DNA from: Acinetobacter baretiae
Lineage (GTDB): Bacteria; Pseudomonadota; Gammaproteobacteria; Pseudomonadales; Moraxellaceae
Assembly: GCF_015627105.1 (NCBI RefSeq)
Contig: NZ_VTDM01000008.1
Span: forward strand, 61,175-125,174
Direction of reading: 5' to 3'
DNA length: 64,000 nucleotides
The translations under genes were made by a program, and so were the position numbers. The stretch's first letter is position 1; each line of letters starts with the position of its first letter. This document shows, in pieces, positions 23,235-32,240 of the stretch. The notes beneath the pieces are model-generated. The model saw only the letters and a list, made by a program, of their open reading frames with translations, did not search any database and was not told the origin of the DNA.

Positions 23235-23253
23235 GAAAATAATTTGCAGTATC
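23235..23253 (-). promoter_or_regulatory. Fur box before the siderophore-receptor operon
   Basis: On the minus strand GATACTGCAAATTATTTTC matches the Fur consensus GATAATGATAATCATTATC at 14 of 19 positions. It ends 24 bp before the chosen receptor ATG. Position and match fit iron-dependent repression of the receptor-DUF3649-PepSY-DUF3325 operon. Confidence 0.65.
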
Positions 23254-23598
23254 ATCAACAAGTTTTTTTTTAGTTCGCAAGTGGGCTTTTATGTTTTTTA
23301 TAGATTTTTACAATAAAATTGTAACGTCACAGTGTTTAAATTTGCATTTTAGATCATTTTTGTGATTCGAGTTTATATTGGTATTTTTTAATATGTCGGA
23401 TAAGTCACATTATTTTATATAAAATATAATATTAAAAAGTAATATAAGTGGCGAATTTTATGTTTTATGCCAAATGGGTTAATGGGTTGATGATAAATAG
23501 CAGATAAGGCCGTGTAAAAAAGAAGCTTGTGTTTTTACAGTGCAGGATTGCTGTAATCTATTTATAATAGTGATTGAGAAAAAATAAGGTAGAGATGT
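23254..23598. other. 345-bp divergent promoter region, siderophore receptor / lpxB
   Basis: Very AT-rich, no gene recognised. It must hold promoters for the receptor operon (minus) and lpxB (plus). Apart from the Fur-box match just left of it, no further clear operator was found. Confidence 0.5.
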
Positions 23599-24777
23599 GT
23601 GCAAAAACGTAAATTAAGAATCGGTATTGTGGTTGGAGAGGTGTCTGGAGATACACTTGGTGCCGAATTAATTCGAACGTTTAAAGCACAAGGCATTGAT
23701 GCTGAATTTGAGGGTATTGGTGGTCCACAAATGATTGCTGAAGGTTTTAATAGTCTTTATGCCATGGATATTTTATCAGTCATGGGCATTGTAGAAGTAT
23801 TAAAAGATATTAAAACCCTATTTGCCGTTCGTGATGGATTGCTTCAGCGATGGCAACAACAAACCATTGATGTGTTTATTGGCATAGATGCCCCTGATTT
23901 TAACTTACGAGTGTCACAAAAAATTAAACAAAAACAATTGCCAATAAAAACAGTGCAATATGTGAGCCCATCAGTATGGGCATGGCGACAAAAGCGTGTG
24001 ATTGGTATTCGAAAAAATATTGATTTGGTAATGTGTTTATTTCCTTTTGAAAAAAACTTTTATCAGTCTCATCATGTGCCTGCAATTTTTGTGGGCCATC
24101 CTTTGGCAAAAAAATTACCTTTGCTTGATCATGTTGATAAGGCACGTCAAGACCTCGGTTTGGATCAAGATCAACAATACATTGCATTATTGCCTGGGAG
24201 TCGGAGTTCAGAAGTACAACGCCTTGCGCCTTTGGTCTTTTCTGCAGCAGCCATGTTAAAACAACGTGGTTATACAGGAGTATTTTTAGTTCCTGCGATC
24301 AATGATCAACGTAAAATACAAATACAACAGATACTTGCTACATTTCCAAGTCCTCTACAACACAGTGTAAAAATTTTGGATAATACATTTACCGATGCCA
24401 AAATTGGTCGACAAGTGATGGCGGCAAGTGACGTGGTGGCTTTGGCATCAGGCACAGCTACGCTTGAAGCCATGTTATTGCATCGTCCGATGGTTACATT
24501 TTATAAATTAAATCCATTGACCTATTGGTTGGTCAAAACAATGATTAAAATACCGTATGTTTCTTTACCTAATATTATTGCTGGGAAAAAAGTGATTGCA
24601 GAGCTGGTTCAGCAAGAAGCCACCCCCGAATCTTTAACAAGAGAAATACAACATTTAATGAATCATGAGCAAGCTCAGATTCAAAAAATGCAACATTTAA
24701 GTATGCACAAACAATTGATTTCAGGAGAAACCGAAGATCCTGTACATGCAATTTTAACGTTAATTGACATGAGTTAA
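23599..24777 (+). CDS. lpxB: Lipid-A-disaccharide synthase LpxB
   Basis: GT19 glycosyltransferase joining UDP-2,3-diacylglucosamine and lipid X to form the lipid A disaccharide at the inner membrane. 392 residues (E. coli 382). N-terminal RIGIVVGEVSGDTLGAELI, then GIGGPQM, FIGIDAPDFNLRV, YVSPSVWAWRQKR, FVGHPLA, LLPGSRSSEVQRL and the UDP-binding ASGTATLEAMLL. The start codon is GTG at 23599 with AAGGTAGAG upstream. Here it stands alone, outside the usual lpxD-fabZ-lpxA-lpxB cluster. It ends directly against the convergent DUF2797 gene. Confidence 0.97.
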   Translation: MQKRKLRIGIVVGEVSGDTLGAELIRTFKAQGIDAEFEGIGGPQMIAEGFNSLYAMDILSVMGIVEVLKDIKTLFAVRDGLLQRWQQQTIDVFIGIDAPDFNLRVSQKIKQKQLPIKTVQYVSPSVWAWRQKRVIGIRKNIDLVMCLFPFEKNFYQSHHVPAIFVGHPLAKKLPLLDHVDKARQDLGLDQDQQYIALLPGSRSSEVQRLAPLVFSAAAMLKQRGYTGVFLVPAINDQRKIQIQQILATFPSPLQHSVKILDNTFTDAKIGRQVMAASDVVALASGTATLEAMLLHRPMVTFYKLNPLTYWLVKTMIKIPYVSLPNIIAGKKVIAELVQQEATPESLTREIQHLMNHEQAQIQKMQHLSMHKQLISGETEDPVHAILTLIDMS

Positions 24778-25653
24778 TTATATAGAAGTCTGAATAGTGA
24801 GTTCATAACCTGTATATTTACGTATATTAATCACACCTGTATCCATGATTAAATATTGCCCTTTAATGCCTTGAAGAACACCAAAAATATGTGGGGTTTT
24901 ATCGAGGTTATGCGATTTTATTTTACTAGGGTATTGGTTGATTGGGTAAATAAACTCTCTGACTGGCTGTTGCTCCATGTATTCTACATGTTCATCAAAC
25001 TCCATATTGAGTGCAAATTCATCTGAAATGGCTTCAATTTGTTCTTCAAATTCAATGCATAGCTCATCGCGAATAGCGAGTAAATCGATGGGTTCTGCAT
25101 CTGCTTTTAACAATTTACGCCAATCTGTTTTGTCTGCGACTTGTTCACCAAACATTGTTTCTAAATAGCCAGACAGGCGTCTTGAGCCAACTTTCATAAT
25201 CGGTAAGGCTTGACGTGCACCTTGATCTAACCAGCGAGTAGGCATTTGATGTAGACGAGTGATCCCAACTTTTAATGCACTAGAGTTGGCTAAATAAACA
25301 ATATGTGGTTGAAAGCAGACCCGATGTGCAAAACTTTCATCACGACATGTGCCGAGGTGAAAATGGCAAGTTTCGGGTTTCATAATGCACATATCGCATT
25401 CAGCTTGGGTTTTAAAGCATTTAAAACAATGACCTTGTGCATACGATTTTGGGGTTTTTTTCCCACAAGAGATACAATAAATGTTTCCTGTCCATACAAT
25501 ATCAATATGTTGCCCGAGGCTAAGAGGTGTATCTATGACAGATTGATTGAGAACGAAGCTATATTGAACGTTGGCTTGTTCAGTATGTTCATCTTTCATA
25601 CTGATATTGGCTAAATTGGCATGCATTTTATGGCAAATGCCTTGAAATTCCAT
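24778..25653 (-). CDS. DUF2797 family zinc-finger protein
   Basis: 291 residues from the ATG at 25653, supported by an AGAGAG ribosome site; an in-frame TTG extension would overlap the divergent gene. It has the family Cys/His array: CISCGKKTPKSYAQGHCFKCF, then CDMCIMKPETCHFHLGTCRDESFA. This is followed by VYLANSSALKVGITR, a GIY-YIG-like strand arrangement, and WLDQGARQALPIMKVGSRRLSGYLE. Function is unproven; the metal-binding array and nuclease-like core suggest nucleic-acid binding. Divergent overlap with the next gene's leader (37 bp between start codons). Confidence 0.88.
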   Translation of the reverse strand: MEFQGICHKMHANLANISMKDEHTEQANVQYSFVLNQSVIDTPLSLGQHIDIVWTGNIYCISCGKKTPKSYAQGHCFKCFKTQAECDMCIMKPETCHFHLGTCRDESFAHRVCFQPHIVYLANSSALKVGITRLHQMPTRWLDQGARQALPIMKVGSRRLSGYLETMFGEQVADKTDWRKLLKADAEPIDLLAIRDELCIEFEEQIEAISDEFALNMEFDEHVEYMEQQPVREFIYPINQYPSKIKSHNLDKTPHIFGVLQGIKGQYLIMDTGVINIRKYTGYELTIQTSI

Positions 25654-25689
25654 ATAAAATCTCTCTAAATTTTTAAAAGGTGCAGATTT

Positions 25690-26163
25690 ATGGCAGAGCA
25701 AAATGTCATCACGTCTTTGCTAGACGATTTAGCTCAGGAGCAACCCATAAAAACCGCGTTGTGTGTTGGGCAAAATATTGCACTCTTTGAAACAGCACAA
25801 CCCATAGATTGGCAATATTTTAACGTATCTGAGTTATTAAGTCTGCCATTTACACAGCGTTATGATTTAGGTTTTGTGGTACTTAATGTAGACAACATCA
25901 CACGGTGTACGTTAGAGCAAAAAACACAGTTGTTGGTAAAACTCAGAGATCTGTTGGTGAAAAAGCTGGTGGTAATTTGTGAAGTGAATGATCAACAATT
26001 ACTGCGTTCACTAGGCTTTACTCAAATGCTTGGTCAGACTGTGGATGTTGAGCAAAAAATGATGTTATGGCAGTTTAATATTTTAACCTATAAACATGTA
26101 CCTGATTGGTTTAATTCTCGTTTTTGGGCTAATCCTGAAAATTGGGATAAATTCCGTTGGTAG
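25690..26163 (+). CDS. DUF6231-like protein
   Basis: 157 residues, soluble, no signal peptide. The pattern TALCVGQNIALFETA, then YDLGFVVLNVDNI and KKLVVICEVNDQQLLRSLGF, resembles a short Rossmann-like fold without a SAM motif. The C-terminus is aromatic: YKHVPDWFNSRFWANPENWDKFRW. The small DUF6231 family found in Pseudomonas and Acinetobacter has this layout; assignment is from recall of the pattern and is moderate. AAGGTG precedes the ATG. Divergent from the DUF2797 gene. Confidence 0.7.
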   Translation: MAEQNVITSLLDDLAQEQPIKTALCVGQNIALFETAQPIDWQYFNVSELLSLPFTQRYDLGFVVLNVDNITRCTLEQKTQLLVKLRDLLVKKLVVICEVNDQQLLRSLGFTQMLGQTVDVEQKMMLWQFNILTYKHVPDWFNSRFWANPENWDKFRW

Positions 26164-26267
26164 ATTTATTGTGAATGTAAGCTGTATGTAAAAGTAACAG
26201 ACAGCCACTTTAAAATGCGTTAGTCTTTTGATTTAATTTTATCATAGTAATAATAGAGGTTTTATAA

Positions 26268-26876
26268 ATGACTAATTTGAGTAGCATTGTTGAAACTTTA
26301 GCAAAACAAGCATTAGGTGGGCAAAATAATCAAAGTTCATCTGGTGTAGGTGGCATGCTTGGGTCGGTACTTGGTTCTTTAGGCAATAGTAGCCAAAACA
26401 ATAGTTCAGGGGTTGGGGGTGTACTAGGTTCTGTGTTGGGTTCTTTAACAGGAGGATCGAGTCAGCAGAACACTAATAATAGCGCACCTGCCTCAAGTGG
26501 TTTAAATGCACAGTCATTATTGGTTGCTGTTGTACCATTGGTTTTATCATGGATTCAACAACAAGGTGGCTTACAGTCAGCATTAGATAAACTGCGTGGA
26601 GCAGGTTTGACGAGCCAAGTACAAAGTTGGGTTGACCCATCTGCCAATGGTGATGATGTTGCAAAGAGCCAAGTACAAAGCTTGTTTAATGACCAAGATG
26701 TAGAGCAAGTCGCGACGCAAACACAAACAGAAAAGCAAGATGTGTATGGTGCAATCAGTACTGTACTACCACAAATTATTAATGCATTGACGCCTCAAGG
26801 TGAGCAAACCAGTACGCAAGAAGCAAATAATGATATTCAAAAAGTACTCGGTATGGTTTCTGGTTTTTTAAAGTAA
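26268..26876 (+). CDS. YidB/DUF937 family protein with a duplicated Gly/Ser segment
   Basis: 202 residues. The N-terminal third is low complexity, with a direct repeat: SSGVGGMLGSVLGSL (24-38) and SSGVGGVLGSVLGSL (46-60), each followed by a Ser/Asn/Gln-rich spacer. The C-terminal domain matches YidB: PLVLSWIQQQGGLQSALDKL, GLTSQVQSWV, QVQSLFNDQDVEQVATQT, YGAISTVLPQIINALTPQG. Function unknown in the family. GAGG ribosome site; single gene followed by a strong terminator. Confidence 0.9.
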   Translation: MTNLSSIVETLAKQALGGQNNQSSSGVGGMLGSVLGSLGNSSQNNSSGVGGVLGSVLGSLTGGSSQQNTNNSAPASSGLNAQSLLVAVVPLVLSWIQQQGGLQSALDKLRGAGLTSQVQSWVDPSANGDDVAKSQVQSLFNDQDVEQVATQTQTEKQDVYGAISTVLPQIINALTPQGEQTSTQEANNDIQKVLGMVSGFLK

Positions 26877-26883
26877 AGAACGT

Positions 26884-26920
26884 AAAAAACCTCCAACAGT
26901 GTGTATGTTGGAGGTTTTTT
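26884..26920. terminator. Strong bidirectional terminator, yidB-like gene / HIT gene
   Basis: CCTCCAACA (26890-26898) and TGTTGGAGG (26906-26914) form a perfect 9-bp stem with a 7-nt loop, flanked by A6 on the left and T6 on the right. It therefore works on both strands for these convergent genes. Confidence 0.92.
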
Positions 26921-26949
26921 GTATATGGTTAATAAATATTCAAATATGC

Positions 26950-27363
26950 TTAAAAGGCGGCTTTAATTTTCTCTGCCAAGAGTTTAAGTTCGGTCTGATC
27001 TGCCATGTTGGAAGCATGCTCTTTAAGATCATGTACAGAACTTGGAATGAGATGAAAATGCACATGTGGGACGGTTTGTCCTGCTGACTCACCAGAGAGT
27101 TGCATGAGTACAATGCCTTTTGCATTTAAGCCTTTTTCTATTGCATGTACGACTTTTTGCACAGTATGCATGGTGTAAGTGAGTTCAGATGCAGGTAAGT
27201 CGAGTAAAGTTACAGCCTGATATTTAGGAATGACTAAAGTATGGCCAGTTGCTTGAGGCATAATATCCATAAAAGCCAGTGTATATTCATCTTCATATAC
27301 TGTAATACACGGTATTTCTTGACGTAAAATTTTTGCAAATATATTGTTTTGGTCGTATGCCAT
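26950..27363 (-). CDS. HIT family (histidine triad) nucleotide-binding protein
   Basis: Small nucleotide hydrolase or transferase of the Hint/Fhit superfamily. 137 residues from the ATG at 27363 (MAYDQNNIF). Conserved FAKILRQEIPC, DEYTLAFMDIMPQATGHTLVIPK, and the active-site triad in QTVPHVHFHLIP. The C-terminus (ELKLLAEKIKAAF) is helical. Physiological substrate unknown; purine nucleoside phosphoramidates are typical for Hint proteins. Confidence 0.93.
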   Translation of the reverse strand: MAYDQNNIFAKILRQEIPCITVYEDEYTLAFMDIMPQATGHTLVIPKYQAVTLLDLPASELTYTMHTVQKVVHAIEKGLNAKGIVLMQLSGESAGQTVPHVHFHLIPSSVHDLKEHASNMADQTELKLLAEKIKAAF

Positions 27364-27428
27364 GATGTGTTTCCAACAGTGCAAGGATCTATGTTAGCAA
27401 CCAACACATGTATTGGTTGCTTCATCGC

Positions 27429-27680
27429 TTATTTACAATTTAAGGTTTTTTGATCTTCTTTGATTTGATCTAAACGTTGTTGTTCTCGTTCAGAAAATCT
27501 AGGCTTATTGGTATGACAGTTGTTGTTGCCATATTTTGCAAGAGCATCTGGGTCTTTAAAACAAAAACCTTTAGCAGCATAAATAAGGTTGTAGTCATCT
27601 TGTAATTTTTCACAGGTGGGTGCGGCTAGAGCATAGCTGGCAAATAAACTTGTACATAGCACCATAAAAATTTTTTTCAT
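27429..27680 (-). CDS. Small secreted Cys-containing protein, YARHG-like
   Basis: 83 residues from the ATG at 27680. The signal peptide MKKIFMVLCTSLFASYALA is cleaved before APTC. The mature part has four Cys (C in TCEKL, FCFKD, NCHTN, LNCK), suggesting two disulfides in the periplasm. The segment LIYAAKGFCFKDPDALAKYG resembles the YARHG extracellular domain (aligned YARHG-YIFKDPxL). That match is by eye. No known partner; flanked by HIT and HIBADH-family genes on the same strand with separate leaders. Confidence 0.75.
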   Translation of the reverse strand: MKKIFMVLCTSLFASYALAAPTCEKLQDDYNLIYAAKGFCFKDPDALAKYGNNNCHTNKPRFSEREQQRLDQIKEDQKTLNCK

Positions 27681-27768
27681 AAATACATCCTTATCTTGCA
27701 ATCGGAGTGTGAACAAACGATTGACGCTGTTCCTTACTATATCGGGGTAGATATATTTAATTCAAGGT

Positions 27769-28641
27769 CTACTCAATTGTTAATTGATTGATGGACTCAT
27801 ACATTTTTGCCAAAGTGGAAAAGTCACTGCCATGTTCAGATAAATTGCTTGCTGCTTGTACTAAGCCTTGTGATGCTGCAATGATTGGTGCTGACAATTG
27901 GCTTTCACGGACAAGATCAAGTGCAATTCTTGTATCTTTTGCCAGTAAAGATAATGCAAACGTTGATGGAAAACTGCGATTGAACACACGATTTGGCAGT
28001 ACAGTGGTTGTTACACCGCTTTGGCCACTTGAAGCATTAATGCAATCAAACGCCTCTTGTAAGTTAACGCCGTGTGATTTGAGCGTTGACGCTCCTTCGC
28101 AGGCTGCACACAAATGAATTGCAAGTAACATATTATTAACAGCTTTTACGGCAAAACCTGCACCGGAATCACCAACATGCTTAATGAGTTTACCCATTGC
28201 TTGCATGGCAGGCAGGGCACAGTCAAAAGCAGACTTTTGACCACCTACCATAAATGTAAGTGTTGCATTTTCTGCCCCGATGGTTTGACCGCTTACAGGT
28301 GCATCTAAGTAATGCACTCCTTTTTCTAACAGTAAAGGGGCTAAAAGACGTGCACTTTTGGGCACGCCACTGGTGCAATCAACCCAAATAGCACCAGATT
28401 TAATATCTACACGGGCGATCAAATCTTCAATATCTTGACTAGTCGGTAAGCAAGAAAAAATAATATCTGCTTGTACGGCATGTTCTAAAGAAACGGCTTG
28501 AGTTCCAAACTCATGTGCATGTTTTTCTGATTTTTCTATACTTCTGTTCCATACACGAACATCATCAAATACTTTAGGTAAATGTGCTGCCATGCGATAC
28601 CCCATCGCACCGAGTCCAATAAAAGAAATGCTTTGTGTCAT
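27769..28641 (-). CDS. NAD(P)-dependent beta-hydroxyacid dehydrogenase (HIBADH family)
   Basis: 290 residues. N-terminal Rossmann motif GLGAMGYRMAAHL. DAPVSGQTIGAENATLTFMVGG is the substrate-binding signature (DxPVSGG-like, here SGQ), and the catalytic Lys lies in KAVNNMLLA. The substrate could be 3-hydroxyisobutyrate, tartronate semialdehyde or a related acid. No valine- or glyoxylate-pathway genes are nearby to decide. Divergent from metZ with a 211-bp gap. Confidence 0.88.
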   Translation of the reverse strand: MTQSISFIGLGAMGYRMAAHLPKVFDDVRVWNRSIEKSEKHAHEFGTQAVSLEHAVQADIIFSCLPTSQDIEDLIARVDIKSGAIWVDCTSGVPKSARLLAPLLLEKGVHYLDAPVSGQTIGAENATLTFMVGGQKSAFDCALPAMQAMGKLIKHVGDSGAGFAVKAVNNMLLAIHLCAACEGASTLKSHGVNLQEAFDCINASSGQSGVTTTVLPNRVFNRSFPSTFALSLLAKDTRIALDLVRESQLSAPIIAASQGLVQAASNLSEHGSDFSTLAKMYESINQLTIE

Positions 28642-28852
28642 TGTGGTCTCACGTCTATTTTTATTTCATCAATTCTTTATCCTAAGTGGCTAAAAGCAAT
28701 TCGTCTACTGCTAAATGATGTGTTTTAAAAAAATCCTGCGGACTGGTTTTTTTATCTATATAGAGGGTTTATCATTTTATGCTTGACCCATATGGGGATT
28801 GCTATTCAAAATGAAAGTAATATTTAACGCAATATGAGCTTAGAGCAAGAAC

Positions 28853-30037
28853 ATGCATGAAGAAGACAGTTTATTTGGACAAGATACTTTAGCGATTCGA
28901 ACAGGACATGATCGAACTCACGAAGGAGAACATGGCGAACCTATTTTTCTGACATCATCTTTTGTCTATAAAAATGCCCAAGAAGCAGCCAATAAATTTC
29001 AGGGTAAAGAAAATGGGAATGTGTATTCACGATTTACCAATCCAACAGTTGCGGTATTTGAAAAACGCCTTGCTGCCTTGTGTGGCGGTGAACGAGCTGT
29101 AGCGACAGGCTCAGGCATGGGTGCAATCTTAGCGATTATGATGGCATACCTAAAAGCAGGTGATCATGTGGTCTGTTCACGTGATGTTTTTGGTTCTATT
29201 GTGGGGTTGTTTGAGCGCTATATTCGTAAGTTTGGTGTAGAGGTTGATTTTGTCGATTTGACCGATTTAAAACAATGGAAAAACGTCGCTAAACCCAATA
29301 CGAAAATGTTTTTCATGGAGTCACCATCTAATCCACTTGCAGTGATTGGTGATATTCAAGCCATTGCAGATATTGCACATGAACATGATGCTTTACTTGT
29401 GGTTGATAATACTTTTTGTACCCCAGCGTTACAGCAACCGATTAAATTAGGAGCCGATTTAGTTGTTTACTCTGCAACGAAATATATCGATGGTCAAGGC
29501 CGTGCTCTAGGTGGTGCTGTGGTTGGTAAGCATGATTTACTTGAAGATGTATTTTCTGTGGTGCGTACTCTTGGCCCATCGATGAGCCCATTTAATGCAT
29601 GGGTTTTTTTGAAAGGCTTAGAAACTTTACGTTTACGTATGAAAGCACATTGTGAGAGTGCTTTACAGATTGCGCAATGGCTCAATCAGCATGAAAAAGT
29701 CAGTAAAGTATATTACTCAGGTTTAGAAACACATCCTGGGCACGAATTGGCAAAAAAACAACAATCAGGTTTCGGCGGGATTGTTTCATTTGAAGTCAAG
29801 GGTGGGAAAAATGAAGCATGGACCGTGATTGATAGCACACGATTTATTTCCATTACAGGGAATTTAGGAGATGTTAAATCAACAATTACACATCCTGCAA
29901 CCACCACACATGGTAAACTTTCGCCACAAGCGCAAAAAGATGCTGGCATTTGTGAGAGTTTAATTCGACTTTCTGTCGGATTAGAAGACATTCATGATAT
30001 TATGCGTGACTTATCTCATGGTTTAGATTTGATATAA
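28853..30037 (+). CDS. metZ: O-succinylhomoserine sulfhydrylase MetZ
   Basis: PLP enzyme making homocysteine directly from O-succinylhomoserine and sulfide. 394 residues. Cys/Met-metabolism PLP family motifs: [61 protein letters not shown], and the PLP lysine in [18 protein letters not shown], which is typical of MetZ rather than MetB. C-terminal [12 protein letters not shown] and [25 protein letters not shown] palindrome (28787-28796) follows a TTGACC element upstream. The neighbouring ybaB begins 16 bp after the stop and may be cotranscribed. Confidence 0.93.
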   Translation: MHEEDSLFGQDTLAIRTGHDRTHEGEHGEPIFLTSSFVYKNAQEAANKFQGKENGNVYSRFTNPTVAVFEKRLAALCGGERAVATGSGMGAILAIMMAYLKAGDHVVCSRDVFGSIVGLFERYIRKFGVEVDFVDLTDLKQWKNVAKPNTKMFFMESPSNPLAVIGDIQAIADIAHEHDALLVVDNTFCTPALQQPIKLGADLVVYSATKYIDGQGRALGGAVVGKHDLLEDVFSVVRTLGPSMSPFNAWVFLKGLETLRLRMKAHCESALQIAQWLNQHEKVSKVYYSGLETHPGHELAKKQQSGFGGIVSFEVKGGKNEAWTVIDSTRFISITGNLGDVKSTITHPATTTHGKLSPQAQKDAGICESLIRLSVGLEDIHDIMRDLSHGLDLI

Positions 30038-30053
30038 CGTTGGAGCGTTTCTT

Positions 30054-30383
30054 ATGAATATTAATATGTTAATGCAGCAAGCACAGCGCATGCAAAAAGA
30101 TGTAGAAGCGAATGCAAAAAAAGCCAAAGAAGAGCTTGCACAAACAGAAGTTCATGCAGAAGCGGGCGGTGGGCTAGTTAAAGTGACCATGACTTGCCGT
30201 CATGTCGTGAAACGTATAGAAATTAACCCAGAGTTGTTGCAAGATGAAGCAGATATGGTTGAAGATCTGATTGCTGCTGCAATGAATGATGCTTCACGCC
30301 AAGCAGAAGTGATTTCTGAACAAAAAATGAAAGCTGCAAATGCAGGAACAGGATTGCCACCGGGCCTTGCTGGACTATTTTAA
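30054..30383 (+). CDS. ybaB: YbaB/EbfC nucleoid-associated protein
   Basis: 109 residues forming a tweezer-like DNA-binding dimer, proposed to assist RecR-linked repair or nucleoid organisation. Conserved [44 protein letters not shown] and [14 protein letters not shown], with a Pro/Gly-rich tail [10 protein letters not shown]. The order ybaB-recR (21-bp gap) is widely conserved. dnaX, often the third member, is not in the window. GGAG lies before the start. Confidence 0.96.
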   Translation: MNINMLMQQAQRMQKDVEANAKKAKEELAQTEVHAEAGGGLVKVTMTCRHVVKRIEINPELLQDEADMVEDLIAAAMNDASRQAEVISEQKMKAANAGTGLPPGLAGLF

Positions 30384-30404
30384 ACTCAAGAAAGGTAAAC
30401 AGGC

Positions 30405-31001
30405 ATGTTTAGCCCAAAATTTGATGAGCTAGTACAAGCACTGCGAACACTGCCAAGCGTTGGGCCAAAATCGGCTCAACGTATGGCACTTAATTTGGTC
30501 ATGAAAAATAAGCTTCAAGCAGAAATATTGGCCAATGCATTACATCATGCTGTCAACAGTATTGTGACGTGCCAAATCTGCCATTCTTTAACAGAGCAGG
30601 ACGTATGTGATATTTGCTTGGCCTATGATCGTGATGATGGATTGCTTTGTGTGGTAGAGTCACCTGCTGATGTGCTTGCGATTGAGCAAACAGGAAGTTT
30701 TCGAGGAAAATACTATGTACTCGGTGGGCATTTGTCGCCGTTAGATGGTGTTGGCCCTGAAGACATTGGTATTCCTTCATTAATGACTCGATTAAAGCAA
30801 GGCATAGTGAAAGAAGTGATTTTGGCAACCAATGCAACCGTTGAAGGCCAAGCAACGGCACACTATTTATTGGAAGCATGTAAGCATTTGCCACTCAAAC
30901 TCACACGTATTGCACAAGGTGTACCACAGGGGGGTGAATTAGAATATGTTGACAGTCACACTCTAGGACAAGCAATGCACCACCGATTACAGTTTAAGTA
31001 A
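30405..31001 (+). CDS. recR: Recombination protein RecR
   Basis: Loads RecA on gapped DNA together with RecF and RecO. 198 residues (E. coli 201). N-terminal helix-hairpin-helix (LPSVGPKSAQRMALNLV), a four-Cys zinc finger (CQICHSLTEQDVCDIC), a Toprim domain (LLCVVESPADVLAIEQTG; YYVLGGHLSPLDGVGPEDIG) and the Walker-B-like C-terminal LTRIAQGVPQGGELEYVD. Follows ybaB and probably shares its transcript. Confidence 0.97.
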   Translation: MFSPKFDELVQALRTLPSVGPKSAQRMALNLVMKNKLQAEILANALHHAVNSIVTCQICHSLTEQDVCDICLAYDRDDGLLCVVESPADVLAIEQTGSFRGKYYVLGGHLSPLDGVGPEDIGIPSLMTRLKQGIVKEVILATNATVEGQATAHYLLEACKHLPLKLTRIAQGVPQGGELEYVDSHTLGQAMHHRLQFK

Positions 31002-31026
31002 TATTATTATTGTTTGGATCTAGAAC

Positions 31027-32184
31027 ATGGGTATGTATCAATTTATTCAAACGCAAAGCCAGCTTAGCCAAGTGTTAGAGCATATGGTACGGCATAAAAA
31101 ATACGCAGCAGATACTGAATTTTTAAAAGTCGATACATTGTGGCCCAAATTAGGGCTATTTCAAATTAACATTCAAGAACAAATTTACCTACTTGATGGT
31201 ACCACTTTAGATTTAACTGAATTTTGGTCATTATTAGCACAGGCTGAAGAAAATATTTTTCATGCATGTGGTGAAGATGTTGATCTTATTTATTTTTATT
31301 CACAAAAATCACCGCTTACTAATATTTTTGATACACAGGTGGCTTTGTCCTTTTTAGGGCAAGGGCTACAAGTGAGTTATCAAAATGCATTAAAACAGTA
31401 TTTAGATGTAGAGATTGAAAAAGATCAAACACGTTCAGACTGGACAGCACGCCCTTTAACCTCTGAGCAATTATGTTACGCAGCCAATGACGTGATTTTT
31501 TTACCTCAACTTGCAGAAATGTTAAAATTACAATTAAGAGAGAAAAAACTACTTGATTATGTTTTTGAGGATTGTAAAAGCTTAGCAGCTGATATTGCCC
31601 AAAAAACAGCTACATCAAAATTGTACCAAGATGTGGGAAATTATCGACATTCATCTCGTCAGTTAATGCAATTACAACAACTTATGGTTTGGCGAGAGCA
31701 GTTGGTGAAAGCCATTAATATTCCACGAAGTTTTGTACTTAAAAATAGTGCAATGATTGATTTGGTTGAAAAAAATCCTAAAAGTATTTTTCAATTGGCT
31801 GAAATTAAAAGTATACGTGCTTCTGTGATTAGAGAGTATGGCAAAATCATTTTAGACTTACTTCGGTTTTTACCTGAATCTGAGGTTTGGCCTAAAAATT
31901 TAACTCGACCTGTGAAGTATATTTCCGAACATGTTGCTGTTAAAATAGAACAGTTAATTCACCAAGTTGCTGAAGAATTACAAGTACCTAAAGCTGTTCT
32001 CATGAGAAAAAAATGGTTTAACGAATTGTATACTTATGTGGCTTTTGGTGGTGAGAATAAGCAAGTATTATCTCCTTATTTGCTTGGTTGGCGTTATGGT
32101 GTACTCACACAACCTTTACTGTCATTGTTAGAGCAAGATAAGGTGTGTTTGGTACAGCAAATGTCTGTGAAACGCCCATTTTAA
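31027..32184 (+). CDS. rnd: Ribonuclease D
   Basis: 3'-to-5' exoribonuclease for tRNA 3' maturation and RNA turnover. 385 residues (E. coli 375). DEDDy motifs: AADTEF near residue 29, HACGEDVDLIYFY near 81, and YAANDVIFLPQL. The HRDC domain follows at about 210-290 (LQQLMVWREQLVKAINIPRSFVLKN). A second ATG two codons in is possible. 26 bp after recR. Confidence 0.95.
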   Translation: MGMYQFIQTQSQLSQVLEHMVRHKKYAADTEFLKVDTLWPKLGLFQINIQEQIYLLDGTTLDLTEFWSLLAQAEENIFHACGEDVDLIYFYSQKSPLTNIFDTQVALSFLGQGLQVSYQNALKQYLDVEIEKDQTRSDWTARPLTSEQLCYAANDVIFLPQLAEMLKLQLREKKLLDYVFEDCKSLAADIAQKTATSKLYQDVGNYRHSSRQLMQLQQLMVWREQLVKAINIPRSFVLKNSAMIDLVEKNPKSIFQLAEIKSIRASVIREYGKIILDLLRFLPESEVWPKNLTRPVKYISEHVAVKIEQLIHQVAEELQVPKAVLMRKKWFNELYTYVAFGGENKQVLSPYLLGWRYGVLTQPLLSLLEQDKVCLVQQMSVKRPF

Positions 32185-32240
32185 TGCGTCATAGTTTTAG
32201 TGTCTTTGTACACAATATTTTAATGTAGGTAGTCTATTCT

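Noticed and set aside
23401..23450. Second possible Fur or Zur site in the AT-rich receptor/lpxB gap
   Set aside because: Only general AT-richness; no stretch matches either consensus well.
25654..25701. Longer N-terminus for the DUF2797 protein
   Set aside because: Requires a TTG start overlapping the divergent gene, while the ATG at 25653 has a good ribosome site.
28642..28852. Possible SAM or other riboswitch before metZ
   Set aside because: No conserved riboswitch core or terminator hairpin was visible; only a short palindrome.
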